From the NCBI GenBank assembly GCA_015501585.1, contig JADNRY010000150.1, positions 62,001-126,000 on the forward strand: a stretch of DNA of 64,000 nt. Reading direction: 5' to 3'. Within the stretch, counting starts at the first letter, position 1, and each line of letters starts with the position of its first letter. Source of the stretch: Rhodocollybia butyracea. Taxonomy: Eukaryota; Basidiomycota; Agaricomycetes; Agaricales; Omphalotaceae. Under the pieces are notes generated by a model. It did not search any database. It saw only the letters and a program-made list of their open reading frames with translations, and was not told where the DNA came from. Positions 1 through 12,395 of the stretch are shown here, piece by piece. The position numbers were made by a program, and so were the translations under genes.

Positions 1-1474
1 TTTTGACTTGAATATAAGTATAACAAGTAATTTGAGTGAGGGAAAAGTGGGGGAATGAATTGGATTTCCGTTTATTAACGAAGCGATGTACATCATTTGG
101 TACTATATTTACTCCAAACTTCCGATATCCAATCCACTTAAGTATTCTATTGCACACACCGATGGGAGACCCAACCAAGAATGCCCCCCAAATGCCAGGC
201 CCCCATCGGTTTCATGGTTCCGAACTTTCGGTATCCGATACGTGTAACGTCACTTGTATCTCCACACTATCCTCATACTTCCCCTTCTCACCCTTGCTTC
301 AGCAGCTTCAAACAACATGCTAATATCAAGCTCAACCCGCTCATCCTCGGTCTAGCTTCCCCACCTCCCATCAGGATTCAGCCCCATCCTTCCCGAATCC
401 CAAGTTTAAGGGGGAACCATCGTATGGAAGTCGAATCGTCGCAAATTTGGGAGAGTCATTTGCAGGTTATAGTTATCTCATCGTGCATACCCACGAGGAC
501 GTATTTTCCGAGGATCTTTTTCGAGGGAACTTCCGTCTCAAGGTCATGCTCAAGGTAGGGCTGGACAGTGTTCGAGGTAAGTGAGAACATGCACTGGTAA
601 GGTGCAAGGTTATATTTGACTTCTCTGCTCTTCTGTGGCATCACCCCGAAGATTAAGTTACAACGGCAAAACCTGAGATGAATTACCTTTGGAGCCTCAA
701 CAGGGTGTGTTAGAGCCTCAACAGCGCCTTTGATATGTTATTAAAAGCCCGCTCAAGAACAAGAATTCTAGTTGTGCTGACAAGGAGGAAGAAAAGAAGG
801 TCAGGATAATTAGCTCTTGATGACGTCTGACCAAGCAGCTTCATCCAGATATACGTTGCAACTTCGTCAAGCGTCTTGTTACAGCCGCTTCTGACGTTGA
901 AATAATGCACTTTCTCTATGTACATCCCATCGCGCGACGCGGATTCCTATGTTACAGATTCAACCCAGAGATGTCGACGATGGACGAGATTGAAAGAGGA
1001 TAAGTCGGGAGTACGAGCTGAAGTATAGACTTCTTGCAGCTCAACTCTACATACTCTGTGTAGAGTTTGGGGGGTGGGGGAACGTGCCTTCGCCTCATCA
1101 GGTCTTCAGGGGTCAACGGCCTACGAGTTCTAAGATGAAAATGGTAGCGCACAATGAATGGGACTTGCGTCATCAGCATTCCTCTGAAGGAGTTGGCTGC
1201 CCAGATGTAAATAGGAAACTGATCAACTTAGGGACCAACTGGGCACTGAATCTCGTCGCCCAGTGCGAAAGCCAGGTCAACCAAACCCATGATATATAAA
1301 GTAGTAACAAGCGAATAGAGCAGAATGGACCGGAGGATAACCGCGGAAATCCAACTCTTCATGGTCTCGGTCGATTAGAAATCTCAACACTCAGAAAAAA
1401 AAATTATAAAAACAACAGTTTTTCTTTCAATATGGAGCTACGTACGATACACTCTGTATGTAAATTAATTCCCC
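1..1474. other. Region without a recognised gene
   Basis: Several short open frames of 60-125 codons occur on both strands, but none shows a domain, a signal peptide or a convincing chain of exons. A minus-strand frame at 710-925 and another at 952-1179 could be exons of one gene, but I could not join them with good splice sites. The last 90 bases form the 3' flank of the minus-strand cysteine-rich gene that ends at 1475. Confidence 0.4.
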
Positions 1475-2207
1475 TCACGCATCCAAATTGGGAAGGGCAA
1501 CACCACCAGTGCAGTCAGCCGCTCCGTGGGCTTGAGCAAGGGTAGCACCACAAAGCTTCGAAGACGCAACACAGCATCCAGACACACAGTCGTTGTTTAC
1601 AGAGCAGGCACCAGTGATGAACTGGGTACCGCGGGTAAGACTGGTTCCGCCAGATGCGTTGTTGGAAGTGGCAGCCGAGCCAGAGCTAGCCGAGTTGGTG
1701 TTGGCAGCTGCGGTAGCCGCGGCTATGTAGAAATATGATTAGCTTCAAAAGTAAACATGAAGGATAGAATGACGTACGGGCAGCAGCACCTGCGGCGGCA
1801 GAAGGCTTGTACGACGAGACGAGGAATGAACATGATCCGAGGGCAGCGGCAGCATTGGAGTTGCTGAGCGCATTTCCGTGACCACATCCATCACGCTGGA
1901 GAGCAACACAAGGGCCCTCACAGATCGCGGACGTAAATCCACAGCACCCAGACGCACTGTGATACCGCACAATTCAGCTTGACAGAACAAATCATTGATG
2001 AACGAAGAACTGACCAATCCGAGTCAGTGTTACAAGCACTCAAATCGGTGGTTGTGCCTGTGCGAGCGTTGAAAATACCGTGGGGATGACCGCGGGCGCT
2101 GACGGCAACTGTGGATTCGATCATGATCAGTTTCTGTGAGTTTAACACCAGCACGAGGGGAACATACCGGCGTAAGTGGCGACTGCTACAAAGATGGAGA
2201 ACTTCAT
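1475..2207 (-). CDS. Secreted cysteine-rich protein, BAS2-like, two cysteine modules
   Basis: Four exons on the minus strand: 2207-2168, 2108-2015, 1956-1778 and 1722-1475, giving 186 residues. All introns are GT-AG and 52-59 bases long. The start (MKFSIFVAVATYA) gives a short signal peptide that probably ends near residue 18. The first module contains CASGCCGF, CEGPC and RDGCGHG and resembles fungal biotrophy-associated secreted protein 2 (BAS2). A Ser/Ala/Asn-rich linker follows, then a second module with CSVNNDC, SGCC, LCG and a late single Cys, ending LPNLDA. Intron 2 splits the Cys codon of the CASGCC motif. The same split occurs in the paralogues at 4972 and 54607, which supports the model. 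It is probably an extracellular effector-like or cell-surface protein; the role is inferred from family resemblance only. Confidence 0.75.
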
Positions 2208-2370
2208 GATTGGCAAAAGATTAATTTGGAAGAGCACCGGGCTGGTAAAAATTCGTGAGGTAGGAATAAAGAATTAGATAGAGAGTGTAAGTTGAGGCTC
2301 TGCCGGAAGAATGAAAGAGAACAAAGAAGTTGAACGAAAAAGAAGGAGAATGAGGTCTTAGTCTCGTTTG

Positions 2371-2408
2371 CCGGGTATTATATATAGACGATCATCTTAT
2401 CTTATCGA
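2371..2408 (-). promoter_or_regulatory. Promoter elements of the 1475-2207 gene
   Basis: Read on the minus strand, a double GATAAGATAAGAT block (about 2395-2407) lies just upstream of a TATATATAA stretch (about 2377-2385), some 170 bases before the start codon. The same order of GATA repeats then a TATA-like box is seen before the plus-strand paralogue at 4781-4820. GATA repeats are typical sites for fungal GATA factors; this function is inferred. Confidence 0.5.
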
Positions 2409-4780
2409 AAAGTCGTCGGTCGTCAGGCAACCCCGGAGCCTTAAGCATGTTTCCATACCATTTTTCAATGAATTATTGCGCGTTTGGGTACCAGGATACG
2501 CAGAATGTGCTTTGGCAGCGGCACAGTGAAGGCGATGTTGAATCCGTGCAGGACCTGCCAGTTCCATATGGCTATCTTCTATATAACACGAAATTCGATG
2601 CCTGTTCTTCCCAGATGGTCGATGCTCGGTTACCATCTACTAGTATATGATGTTCCGCTCATGTGCCTTCTCCTTCCGGGTAAGGTTGGAGCTTTCGCCG
2701 TCTGCAATCAAGCTACATTCATTCGGGGCACTGTGTGTGCATGGGTTGAATGATACAGTTCAGTCTACTAAATTAAAACACACACGCTATCCATCGCAAT
2801 CCATCACATATCACAGGCTGGATCAAGTCTATGATTTCACGATCATCTACTTGACTGCTTTAGCTGTTTTTTTACCGAACCTTTCGGGAAAATGTGTTTG
2901 GTGGCTTGTGGAAGTTATGAGATTGACAGATTCCACTGTTCGTTCGTTGCACTGGAGTTGTTACGAACTTGCATAGTACTTAAAGTATTATCAAGATATG
3001 AAGAAAAGTTGGATGGAAACGAAAACCTTGACGGGCCAGGTACCCAGAATGCCGACGTTGTGAAAAGTGTGGTTCATAGTAATTTCTCACCAATTTGTGA
3101 GGCGCCGTGCATGGCTATCACGGCTGCTTGCATAACCTAAAATGACATGACACGAGCGCCAGCAAGTGGCAAAACCGGCTCCGTCAAAGGCAAGTTGGGC
3201 TCTTTAATGATTCTTACGAGGTCCTCCGGACAAACAGATACCGTTGTAATAAACAGATACAGTCCATGCGCATGACAGCAGATGATAATGCACAAATTAC
3301 ACACAGTTATGGACCTACAGCATAACCCTGCCACGCAGTGGCTGGACTTGGCACTTGAATGAGTTCGCACAGCCAAGGCTTTGAAAATACCTGCGCTGCC
3401 GGGTTTCGCATGGTCAGCCAGCCAACCAACGAGCAAAAGCAACACCAATTCCGATCGCAGCTCGAAGTAGAGTGCCGGTGTCCCATGGCGACCTTCATGA
3501 GATTAATCATGAAACAAGCAGTAAGTACCATACGCATATGGCAGCCATTATCCAGTCTATGGATACACGATGTAAAAGCCGTTTGCAACTGTAGCGCTTC
3601 GAGTCACGACTCCTTAGGTGGTCAAGATCATATTGAGACCATCATGGGGAGAAGCATGAGCGGCTTGAGTCTATCCTGGATACGAATCTGGGTTCGTATG
3701 CAGATGAGGAAGCCTAGACCTTACACCATAGGACCCGCAGCCAACGTTTCATCGGGCGATCCGGTGGGAGGAATTCTACGGGAACGGGAAGCTTGAGCAT
3801 AACCAGTCGAGTACCATCAAGATCATGGGTGGAGTTGATAATATCTTCGTAGATGCTATTAGCGATTCCAATGTGGACGGGGTTCGGGCCCGTCGGACAG
3901 CCAACAGCTTTTATCGTGGTTGAGCAACACATTGTGGGCAGTTCGAACAAATCAACGGAGGAATTTACCAAGTATCCACTTGTGAGCGTGTAGATTTCAA
4001 GTGAGGTAGTTCACAGATGGACAGTTGCCGAGGGTGCTGCTTCGGGCACAGTGCTAAATGTGCTCTTGAAGACGACGCAGTGTTTCTGGAAAATAAAGTT
4101 GTCCCTTCATCTCCTTTTGGGCGAATGATATTATCTTTGGCCCTTGGGCTCGAAATCATGATATGGCGGCTTCTTCGAGATCAAGGACAGCAGTAAGACC
4201 TTTGAACAGTTCCAACAGTTCTTGCAAAGCTTGAGGACACGATGATTCTGTTTAGTGCCTTGGAAAACGTGTCCTTGAAGCAGTGTAGGAGATTATAGAT
4301 TAGGCGTTGAGTCGTTCGTTGATCTTCATTCTGCATCAACTACTATCGATCTATGATGATCAAGCCTGAAGCTGAAGAGGCGAAGGTCTGGGACCAAAAA
4401 ATACTTATTGGGCTATCGTGGCTAGGTGCACAGGAAGGGCAAGAGTGTGAATGTTGAAAAAGCCCCGCGCGAGGAGTCTAGAAATTTGGGATGATTCCAT
4501 CATCGGTCGAAAGCGAACAGAGGCCGTGCGAGACTGCTTTGTTTTCAATGCTACGTCCAGGCTACGTCTATGTTCGGAATGTTTTAATTTTCTCTTCATT
4601 GTTGGAAGAAATGTTGATGGGGGACGAGGGATGTTCAGAGGTATCCATTGTATTTCTTTGAGCTTGGATCCACTTGGTCTTTTCTACGACAACAAGCTGA
4701 GAGTATAATGGTGGAAACGGGTGGAAACGTATTCTGTGATTGGCAGTGCCGAACAATGAACTGCGTCCGCTCCGCAGTTA
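2409..4780. other. Region without a recognised gene
   Basis: Only overlapping small frames are seen. The longest (3359-3796 plus, 145 codons) has no recognisable motif and overlaps an equally plausible minus-strand frame (3714-3971). Nothing here could be supported as a gene. Confidence 0.4.
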
Positions 4781-4820
4781 AGATAAGATAAGATAAGATC
4801 ACAATCCGGTAATATATAAG
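4781..4820 (+). promoter_or_regulatory. Promoter elements of the 4972-6123 gene
   Basis: Four overlapping GATA units (agataagataagataagat, 4781-4799) are followed by a TATATAAG box at 4813-4820, about 155 bases before the ATG. The 5' untranslated stretch between about 4860 and 4970 resembles that of the paralogue at 54607 almost word for word, including ttccggcagagcctaa. Confidence 0.55.
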
Positions 4821-4971
4821 AGCCTGACAAATGGCGTAGAATCCATTCTTCCTCTTTTCTTTCAACTTCTTTCTTCTCTTTCATTCTTCCGGCAGAGCCT
4901 AATCTACACTCTCTATTCCTACCTCACGAATTACCAGCCCGGTGCTCCTCCAAATCAATCTTTTGCCAATC

Positions 4972-6123
4972 ATGAAGTTCTCCATCTTTGTATCAGTCGC
5001 CACTTACGCTGGTACGTTCGGCCTCTCCTGCTTGTTGAAACTGCTGGAAACTTACCGGATGCTCTTTCCTTACAGTTGCTGTCAGTGCCCGCGGTCATCC
5101 TCACGGTATCTTCAACGCTCGCACAGGAACAACTACCGATTTGAGTGCTTGTAACTCGGACTCGGACTGGTCAGTTTTCGTTCATTGTTGTTCTGTTGTA
5201 TCAAGCTGAATGGTGTCCTATCATAGTGCGTCTGGATGCTGTGGATTTACGTCGGCGATCTGTGAAGGCCCATGTGTTGCGCTCCAACGTGATGGATGTG
5301 GTCACAGTGATGCTCTCAGCAACTCCAACGCCGCCGCTGCCCTCGGATCATGTTCATCCCTTGTCTCGTCGTACAAGCCTTCTGCCGCTGCTGGTGCTCC
5401 CCGTACGTCCTTCTATTCTTACTTCCTGTTACTTGTGAACTAAACATAGTGCTACACAGCCGCTGCTACAGCAGCTGCCAACTCGGCTAGCTCTGGTTCC
5501 GCCGCGACTTCCAACAACGCAGGCAGCGGTGCAGCTGCAGGAACAATAACCGATACCAATGCCTGCAGTGCTGATTCGGATTGGTACGTCTTTGTTTACC
5601 ATTTAAGCTGTTAGTTCATCAAGCTGAATCGTGCTGTATCACAGTGCCTCGGGATGCTGTGGATTCACATCGGGAATCTGCGAGGGCCCTTGTGTGGCCC
5701 TCCAGCGCGATGGATGCGGTCATGGAACTTCTCTCAGCAACTCCAATGCTGCCGCTGCTCTCGGAACATGTTCGTCCCTCGTCTCGTCGTACAAGCCTTC
5801 TGCTGCTGCTGGTGCTCCCCGTACGTTATTCTATTCTTACTTCAGGTTCATCGTGGAGCTAAACATAGTTCTACACAGCCGCGGCTACCCCAGCTGCCAG
5901 CTCTAACTCGGCTAGCTCTGGCTCGGCTGCCACTTCCAACAACGCATCCGGATCTAGCCTTACTCGCGGTACCCAGTTCATCACTGGTCCCTGCTCTGTA
6001 AACAACGACTGTGTGTCTGGATGCTGCGTTGCGTCTTCGAAACTTTGCGGTGCTACCCTTGCTCAAGCCAAAGGCGCAGCTGCATGCACTGGTGGAACTG
6101 CTCTTCCCAGTTTGGATGCGTGA
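4972..6123 (+). CDS. Secreted cysteine-rich protein, BAS2-like, three cysteine modules
   Basis: Six exons: 4972-5011, 5076-5169, 5227-5402, 5460-5583, 5645-5820 and 5879-6123, giving 284 residues with all phases consistent. The signal peptide is about residues 1-18. Two BAS2-like modules occur, each with CASGCCGF, CEGPC and RDGCGH and each encoded by a 176-base exon (exons 3 and 5). Both exons start inside the same Cys codon and end in phase 1. A third, different module follows with CSVNNDC, SGCC and LCG, and the protein ends LPSLDA. Compared with the 186- and 177-residue paralogues, this gene has gained one module by duplication of an exon plus linker. The closest recognised family is fungal biotrophy-associated secreted protein 2. 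The repeated modules suggest an extracellular binding protein, which is inference. Confidence 0.78.
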
Positions 6124-6269
6124 GGTTAATTGTTCTACATATTGAGTGTATTTGTACGTTAGCTCCCTATTGAAAGAAAACCGGTTTTTTCACTTTTATG
6201 CGCATGTGTGATCTTGTGAAGCGATTGAGGATTCGAAAATCGAAAGAGAACTGAGGCTAGCGCTTCATG

Positions 6270-6480
6270 TGCCCAGTCCTTCCGAAGCAGTCTCCAAGCC
6301 TCGACGTTGTATTGCCGAAACATCTTTCGAAAGACGGGGATCTAATGCGGACACTCGGATATAAGAGCAGATAGAGCACCGTTCAAAAGCCTTTGAAGGA
6401 TTGATGGACGCTGGAGCTGGCAGATTGAGAGAGAATACCAAGAATGGTCATATGGCGTTTGAATCGGATGGCCTCACTTG
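6270..6480. repeat. Spacer repeat R1, copy 1
   Basis: The sequence around cagtctccaagcctcgacgt through gcgtttgaatcggatgg recurs, diverged, at about 38050-38300 and 51340-51580. It lies just 3' of the BAS2-like gene here and of the BAS2-like pseudogene at 37319, and just 3' of the HNH gene at 51769. It may hold an exon of an unknown minus-strand gene, because all copies have a gtaagt-like site at the same place on the minus strand. Confidence 0.5.
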
Positions 6481-6529
6481 CTAAAGAACTTACGGCGTAA
6501 AAACGGATAGAGACACGTATTCCTCCTAC

Positions 6530-7165
6530 ACCGATAAAATGTATCGGGTACAGTTTCGGGCATGAAAACCGACAGGGGAACATGAGTTTGCAGTTTCTTA
6601 CTATGGATGTTAAATGATGTTGTGGACATGGGCGATGAATTCATAGCAAAGTTCGGGATCTCTGACTCGAGTACTTGCGATTGCAACATAGATAGCCAAA
6701 TAAGCTTGGAGAAACACAGACAACAGTCTCTCCGTTTACGCGGACAGATTGAGAGAGAATAACAGGAGGAAAGTTCGAATGGCATTTGGATCGGGATGGC
6801 TTCACTCGCTAAAGTCTTCTCGATAGGTACTTACTCGAAGTTTGGTGCGTTCGACTGTATTGACTTGTATTTTAGTTTTCCAAGTTGGTCAAAGGACGGC
6901 GAGAGCAACGCCTGAAAAATAAGAACTCCAAACGTGACGCTCGTGAAACGCCTCAGAGTGATCTACGCCGATAAATGTATCGGGTACAGTTAACTTGAAG
7001 TTCGGGCACGAAAACCGAAAGGGGAACATGAGTTAGCAGTTTCTTACTATGGATATCGGCGATGAATCCATAGTAAAGTTCGGGACGTCTGACTAGTACT
7101 TGTGATTTCAACATAGATAGCCAAAGAAGCTTGGAATACTACAACGGTCTCTCCGTTTACGTGTT
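6530..7165. repeat. Tandem duplication upstream of the F-box array
   Basis: A segment containing gataaa(a)tgtatcgggtacag, ggggaacatgagtt and caacatagatagccaaa is present at about 6530-6760 and again at about 6965-7165. Its last part recurs at about 9578-9640 before the second F-box gene. No gene was recognised in this stretch. Confidence 0.6.
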
Positions 7166-7323
7166 GAAAGGTGAAGGGCAGCCATTACTTAACGGTCACC
7201 CTACTAAACGACCTCCCGTACTGTAACTAAGTATGATGTGGCTGTCGAGTGATCTGCATCTATCTTTGGCGCTTACCTGCTACATCTGGCGCTTATTCCG
7301 TAACTTTTTTTATTCTTTCGACA

Positions 7324-8820
7324 ATGACCTTGCCTTGCTCAGAATGCGCAAAGTCTCTGCATATCCGCGTAGACCTCAGCTCTGCCGAACTATCCGATCT
7401 GTATGGAAGACTTCGCTTGGAGTTTGGTCCTTTTGTGATGGACTCGAGAAGAGCAGATGAGCTGAAGAAGACTCTGGCTCTAGCCGATAAAGACATCGAG
7501 GATCACGATTCTGAGGTGGATCGGCTCCAAACACAGATCGTGTTTGTCCAGGGAGAAAAGAAGCGGTTGGAGACGCAAAGAGCCAAACTACGCTCTTTGC
7601 TGTCTCCAGTGCGGAAGCTGCCAAACGAAACTTTATTGCATATTTTGCAGTACGTGTGTCAAGAAAATGTCCTTCAGAGCTCTACACTGGGGCTATGGAT
7701 TCACCCCCCTACTATGGCAATTAGCTCTGTATGCTCCCGCTGGCGCGAACTTGCCCTGATGTCTCCTGGTTTGTGGGCAAACCTAACGGTAGAGATGAAC
7801 ACTGTTGCCAGGGCCCGAGGAGAAACTTGCCTGACAAGTTTCGTCGATGCAGTTACTCGATATCTGGCGAGATCAGGTGATTGGCCATTAAGGCTTGCAC
7901 TTATTATACGGGGTCCATCTCATAGACCAGCCGTAATGCCCCTTATGCAACAGGCTCATCGCTGGCAGACATTCAGGTTTTGGGGGATAGAGTTAACAGA
8001 TTACAACCTGTTCTCCCAATCACATTTTCCTTTACTTGAAGAATTGGATCTTGACCTGGGCATTACATCGAGCGACTTGGATCTTTTCGAACATTGCCCG
8101 AGACTCCGTGCGCATATCATCTCCCGGCCTGTGGGGCCAACATCCAAGGTCTTCTGCAACCAATTAGAACATCTCACTTTTCGTAGACAATCTCTCGTAG
8201 TTTTAGCAGAAGCTGTTCACGCTTGCCCTTCGCTCAAATCCCTCGAGATAGGCCATACCACTGATACCGATCTGGAGGATGTCAAACTGGGTATATGGCG
8301 TAACATTACATCGCTTACTCTTAAGGATGGTAGATCCATCAATTTTTTGCTTTCCTCTCTTACCCTTCCGTCGTTGAATACGCTTGTGATAGATGGCACT
8401 GGCCACAGCGATTGGCAAGCTAACCTTTTTACTTCATTCATCTCCAGGGCATCTTGCACGATCACCGCATTCACAGTTTGCGGCATTTCCATGTCTGATT
8501 CAGACCTTATCGCAGCCCTTCATCTCATGCCGAGCCTACTTTATCTCAAAATTGGCGAGTTTTCAAGTTCCTATGATCCATTCACTCCACGTCCGAGTCT
8601 CATCGCGAGCTTGACTCACTCCCAATCGACTTGCGCCCTAGTCCCAAAATTACACAGTCTTATTTTAAAAATCAAGTATGATACTGCAATTGACGATGCT
8701 GCTTTTATACGGATGGTTCAATCGCGCTGGTTTAAACCTGGCTCGGATTTATGTGCAGAGATGTCGATGATGGGGAGAGCCTGTATCCGATCTATTGTTG
8801 TCAAAAAATCGAAAACTTGA
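7324..8820 (+). pseudogene. F-box/LRR-type gene, C-terminus lost by frameshift
   Basis: Single-exon gene. The start at 7324 (MTLPCSEC) is chosen because the paralogue at 9811 starts with the same residues. The order is a Cys pair (CSEC), an acidic coiled coil (about residues 50-90), an F-box-like segment (LPNETLLHIL, about 98-108, then CSRWRELAL), and leucine-rich repeat-like sequence. Such proteins act as substrate adaptors of SCF ubiquitin ligases. Compared with the paralogue ending at 11400, the frame shifts after IRSIVV and stops at 8820. The lost tail (EIYEPLRVLDAEGLRVVV) is still readable in another frame up to about 8908. So this copy lacks about 35 C-terminal residues or is a young pseudogene. 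Confidence 0.75.
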
Positions 8821-9800
8821 CGCGGAGATTTATGAACCACTGCGAGTTTTAGACGCGGAGGGGTTGAGAGTTGTAGTTTTGGGAATTAATGGAATGCTGG
8901 TTGTATGATCTTCTTTTTGGTGATGGCGCTTTGGTGTACTTTTGAAATCTGTGTGTGTACATTTAGGATGTAGTTTTGTGTGTCTAAAGTGGACTCCACC
9001 AGGTTATAGTTGTACACTTCTCTTTTCAGTAACTTTATTTTGTCGCACCCATTCACCTTGCCACTTTGATGACCATTATAATGACATCTCCATCTACTTC
9101 TGGATTGTAACAGTGGAATCAACGCGTGACTCTTCATTTTGGGGAGTGAATTAGTGTAACAGCATCAATGGAGTCAGGTATTAGATGGGAGGAAGAAAAG
9201 GCAAGTTAAAATTGAGAATGTTATTGTTGATATCTAGGGACAGTCAACCTGGGGCAGAAGACAACGCAGAAATATTTGTAGATTTGAAAAACTAATTCTG
9301 CGAGATTCTGCGATCTGCAGCTCCGGAGCTGCGGAAACCAAACTTCCACTGCAGATTCTTTATGTACTGTTGTACATACTTGCTCGCTGATCGGCGTCCG
9401 GCAAGTAAATCTAAAATTTGTGCTATGACTAAGTCCTCTCTGAATCAAAATCTACAACCAGAGCAACAAGGGAAAATAAGCAAGCAAAGTGGAGATTGAA
9501 TCCAGTGACGAGGAGGAGTCCTCAGGAGTGAACGAGTGGAAGCCTCTAAGGCAAAGCGGCCACGAATCAGGTACCCCCGATTTCAACATAGATAGCCAAA
9601 GACGCTTGGAGTCACACAACGGTCTCTCCGTTTACGCGTTGAAAGAATTGTCACCCACATCTTCTTCGAGCCCCAGCACAGATTCGGCATCCCGCCCGTA
9701 AATGACCTTCCGTTAGTACAGACGTGACTCTGGTCGGTCGGGTGATCTGCATCTTTGGCGCTTACCTACTGTATAGCGCCTATTCCGTAACTTTTTTTAT
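8821..9800. repeat. 3' flank of the F-box array, repeated unit
   Basis: The flank (for example tggagtcaggtattagatgg at about 9173) recurs at about 11700 and 14380, so each F-box copy was duplicated with its flanks. 9435-9560 is a decayed piece of the Lys-rich N-terminal exon that is better preserved at 13198-13329. No intact gene is present. Confidence 0.6.
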
Positions 9801-9810
9801 TCTTTCGACA

Positions 9811-11400
9811 ATGACCTTGCCTTGCTCAGAATGCGCAAAGTCTCTGCATATCCGCGTAGACCTCAGCTCTGCCGAACTATCCGATCTGTATGGAAGACTT
9901 CGCTTGGAGTTTGGTCCTTTTGTGATGGACTCGAGAAGAGCAGATGAGCTGAAGAAGGCTCTGGCTCTAGCCGATAAAGACATCGAGGATCATGATTCTG
10001 AGGTGGATCGGCTCCAAACACAGATCGTGTTTGTCCAGGGAGAAAAGAAGCGGTTGGAGACTCAAAGAGCCAAACTACGCTCTTTGCTGTCTCCAGTGCG
10101 GAAGTTGCCAAACGAAACATTATTGCACATTTTGCAGTACGTGTGCCGAGAGAATGTCCTTCAGAGCTCTACACTGGGGCTATGGACTTACCCCCCTGCA
10201 ATGGCAATTAGCTCTGTATGCTCCCGTTGGCGCGAACTTGCACTAGTGTCTCCTAGTTTGTGGGCAAACCTAACGGTGGAGATGAACACTGCTGCCAGGG
10301 CCCGAGGGGAAAACCTGACTGGTTTCGTGACTTTCGTCGATACAGTTACTCGATATCTGGCGAGATCGGGTGATTGGCCCTTAAGGCTTGCACTTACTAT
10401 ACGGGGTCTATGTCATAGACCAGCCGTAGTGCCCCTTATGCAACAGGCTTATCGCTGGAAAACATTCAGGTTTCGGGGAGTACAGTCATTAACGGACTAC
10501 AAGATCATCTCTCCCTCGCATTTTCCTTTACTCGAAGAATTGGATGTTGACCTAGGCATTACATCGAACGACTTGGATCTTTTCAAGCATTGTCCGAGAC
10601 TCCGAACACATACCCTCTACTACCCCGCAGAGCCAACATCCGAGGTTTTCCATCAACTAGAACATCTCAGTTCTAGTGGCCAATCACTCGTAGTCCTGGC
10701 AGAAGCTGTTCACGCTTGCCCTTTGCTCAAATCTCTCAAGCTGGGTCCGACCACAGATACCGTTCTGGAGGATGGCACGCTGGGTACATGGCATAACATT
10801 ACATCACTCAGCCTTGAGCGTGGTTCATCCATCAATTTGGTGTTTTCCTCTCTCAACCTTCCGTCGTTGAATACGTTTGTGATAGATGGCACTGGCCAAG
10901 GTGATTGGCAAGCTAACCTTTTTACTTTGTTCATCTCCAGGGCATCTTGCATGATCACCACATTCACAGTTTGCGGCATTTCTATGTCTGATTCAGACCT
11001 TATCGCAGCCCTTCACCTCATGCCGAGCCTACTTTATCTCAAAATCGACCAGTTCTCGAGTTCCCACGATGCATTCACTCCACGTCTCATCGCGAGCTTG
11101 ACTCACTCACAATCCACTTGTGCCCTAGTCCCAAAAGTACACAGTTTTCATTTGACAACCACGTTTGACAGCATAATTGACGACGCCGGTTTTATCCGTA
11201 TGGTTCAATCGCGCTGGTTTAAACCTGGCTCCGATTTATGTGCGGAGATGTTGACGATGGGGAGAGCCTGTATCCGATCCATTGTTCTTAATCTCACTCA
11301 TCGAAAAGTTGACCCAGAGATCTATAAAGCACTGCAACTTTTAGACCCAGAGGGGCTGAGAGTTGTAGTTTCTGGAATCAATGGAATGCCGATTGTATGA
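9811..11400 (+). CDS. F-box/LRR-type protein
   Basis: Intact single-exon frame. The start at 9811 gives 529 residues; an upstream ATG at 9724 is in frame, but the sequence before 9811 is flanking repeat and unlike a protein. Visible parts are CSEC at residues 5-8, an acidic/basic coiled coil around 50-90, an F-box-like segment at about 94-152 (LPNETLLHIL, then CSRWRELALVSPSLW), then irregular leucine-rich repeats to the end (GINGMPIV). The family binds Skp1 through the F-box and presents substrates to a cullin E3 ligase; the substrate is unknown. It is close to the frameshifted copy at 7324 and to the 3' fragment at 13532, forming a tandem array. Confidence 0.8.
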   Translation: MTLPCSECAKSLHIRVDLSSAELSDLYGRLRLEFGPFVMDSRRADELKKALALADKDIEDHDSEVDRLQTQIVFVQGEKKRLETQRAKLRSLLSPVRKLPNETLLHILQYVCRENVLQSSTLGLWTYPPAMAISSVCSRWRELALVSPSLWANLTVEMNTAARARGENLTGFVTFVDTVTRYLARSGDWPLRLALTIRGLCHRPAVVPLMQQAYRWKTFRFRGVQSLTDYKIISPSHFPLLEELDVDLGITSNDLDLFKHCPRLRTHTLYYPAEPTSEVFHQLEHLSSSGQSLVVLAEAVHACPLLKSLKLGPTTDTVLEDGTLGTWHNITSLSLERGSSINLVFSSLNLPSLNTFVIDGTGQGDWQANLFTLFISRASCMITTFTVCGISMSDSDLIAALHLMPSLLYLKIDQFSSSHDAFTPRLIASLTHSQSTCALVPKVHSFHLTTTFDSIIDDAGFIRMVQSRWFKPGSDLCAEMLTMGRACIRSIVLNLTHRKVDPEIYKALQLLDPEGLRVVVSGINGMPIV

Positions 11401-11893
11401 TTTTTTTTTGGTAATGGCGCTTTGGTGTATCTTTGAAATCTGTGGTATCGTGTTTGTCTTCAAATTCTCCACTTTTAGGATGTAGTTTTGTGTCTCTAAA
11501 GTGGACTCCACCAGGTTATAGTTGTACCTTCTCTTTTCAGCAACTTTATCTTGTCTGCTGAAGTGCACCCATTCACCTTGCCGCTTTGATGACCATTATT
11601 AGTGTACCATGGAATGACATCTCCATCTACTACCAGATTGTAACAGTGGAATCAATGCGTGACTCGTCATTTTGGGAAGTTAATTAGTGTAACAGCATCG
11701 ATGGAGTCAGGTATTAGATGGGAGGAAGAAAAGGCAAGTTAAAATTGACAATGTTATTGTTAATATTTAGGGACAGTCAACCTGGGGCAGAAAAACAACG
11801 CAGAAATATTTGTAGATTTGAAAAAACTAATTCTGCGAGATTCTGCGATCTGCAGCTCCGGAGCTGCGGAAACCAAACTTCCACTGCAGATTA

Positions 11894-12196
11894 TGTTAGA
11901 TATCACAAGATATCAGTATCATTGTTATGATTGATCAAGCTCATAGTTATCTCACACTCATTATTGACACGTACTTACATGTACTTATTTCCTATCACCC
12001 CCATTACCAGTATATAAGCAGTAGCTAGATATACGCTATCTCATCCGATTGCCCCTCTCTCAGTGCTGTAGGGGGCAAACGGAATATATTGTGCTTTTCA
12101 CTCTATTCTGCCGTTGTGCTATATATTATCCCGAGTGGTAATATCGTGTTCTATTTTATTATCCAACACAATCGGATCATATTTTATTATCCAACA
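11894..12196. repeat. Left LTR of the TRIM-like element
   Basis: Begins TGTTAGATATC and ends ATCCAACA. It contains a TATATAAG promoter-like box near 12011 and looks nearly identical to the right LTR. Confidence 0.88.
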
Positions 12197-12395
12197 CAAT
12201 CGGATCCTAGCCAGTCTAGCAGGCTAGTAAAACATAGTGCTATAGAAGGATTGAGGAACAGTCCCATCCTTATCGCCACTCGGAAGCTCATACGAGTTTT
12301 TACTCAAGTCACACGGCGTTGTGCACTTATTCACTCACTCACACTGTCCACGTCACCATCATCTATCATTGTCCATCAATCATTCACGGGTCAAC

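Noticed and set aside
3359..3796. 145-codon plus-strand frame
   Set aside because: No motif, no start context, and an overlapping minus frame of similar quality.
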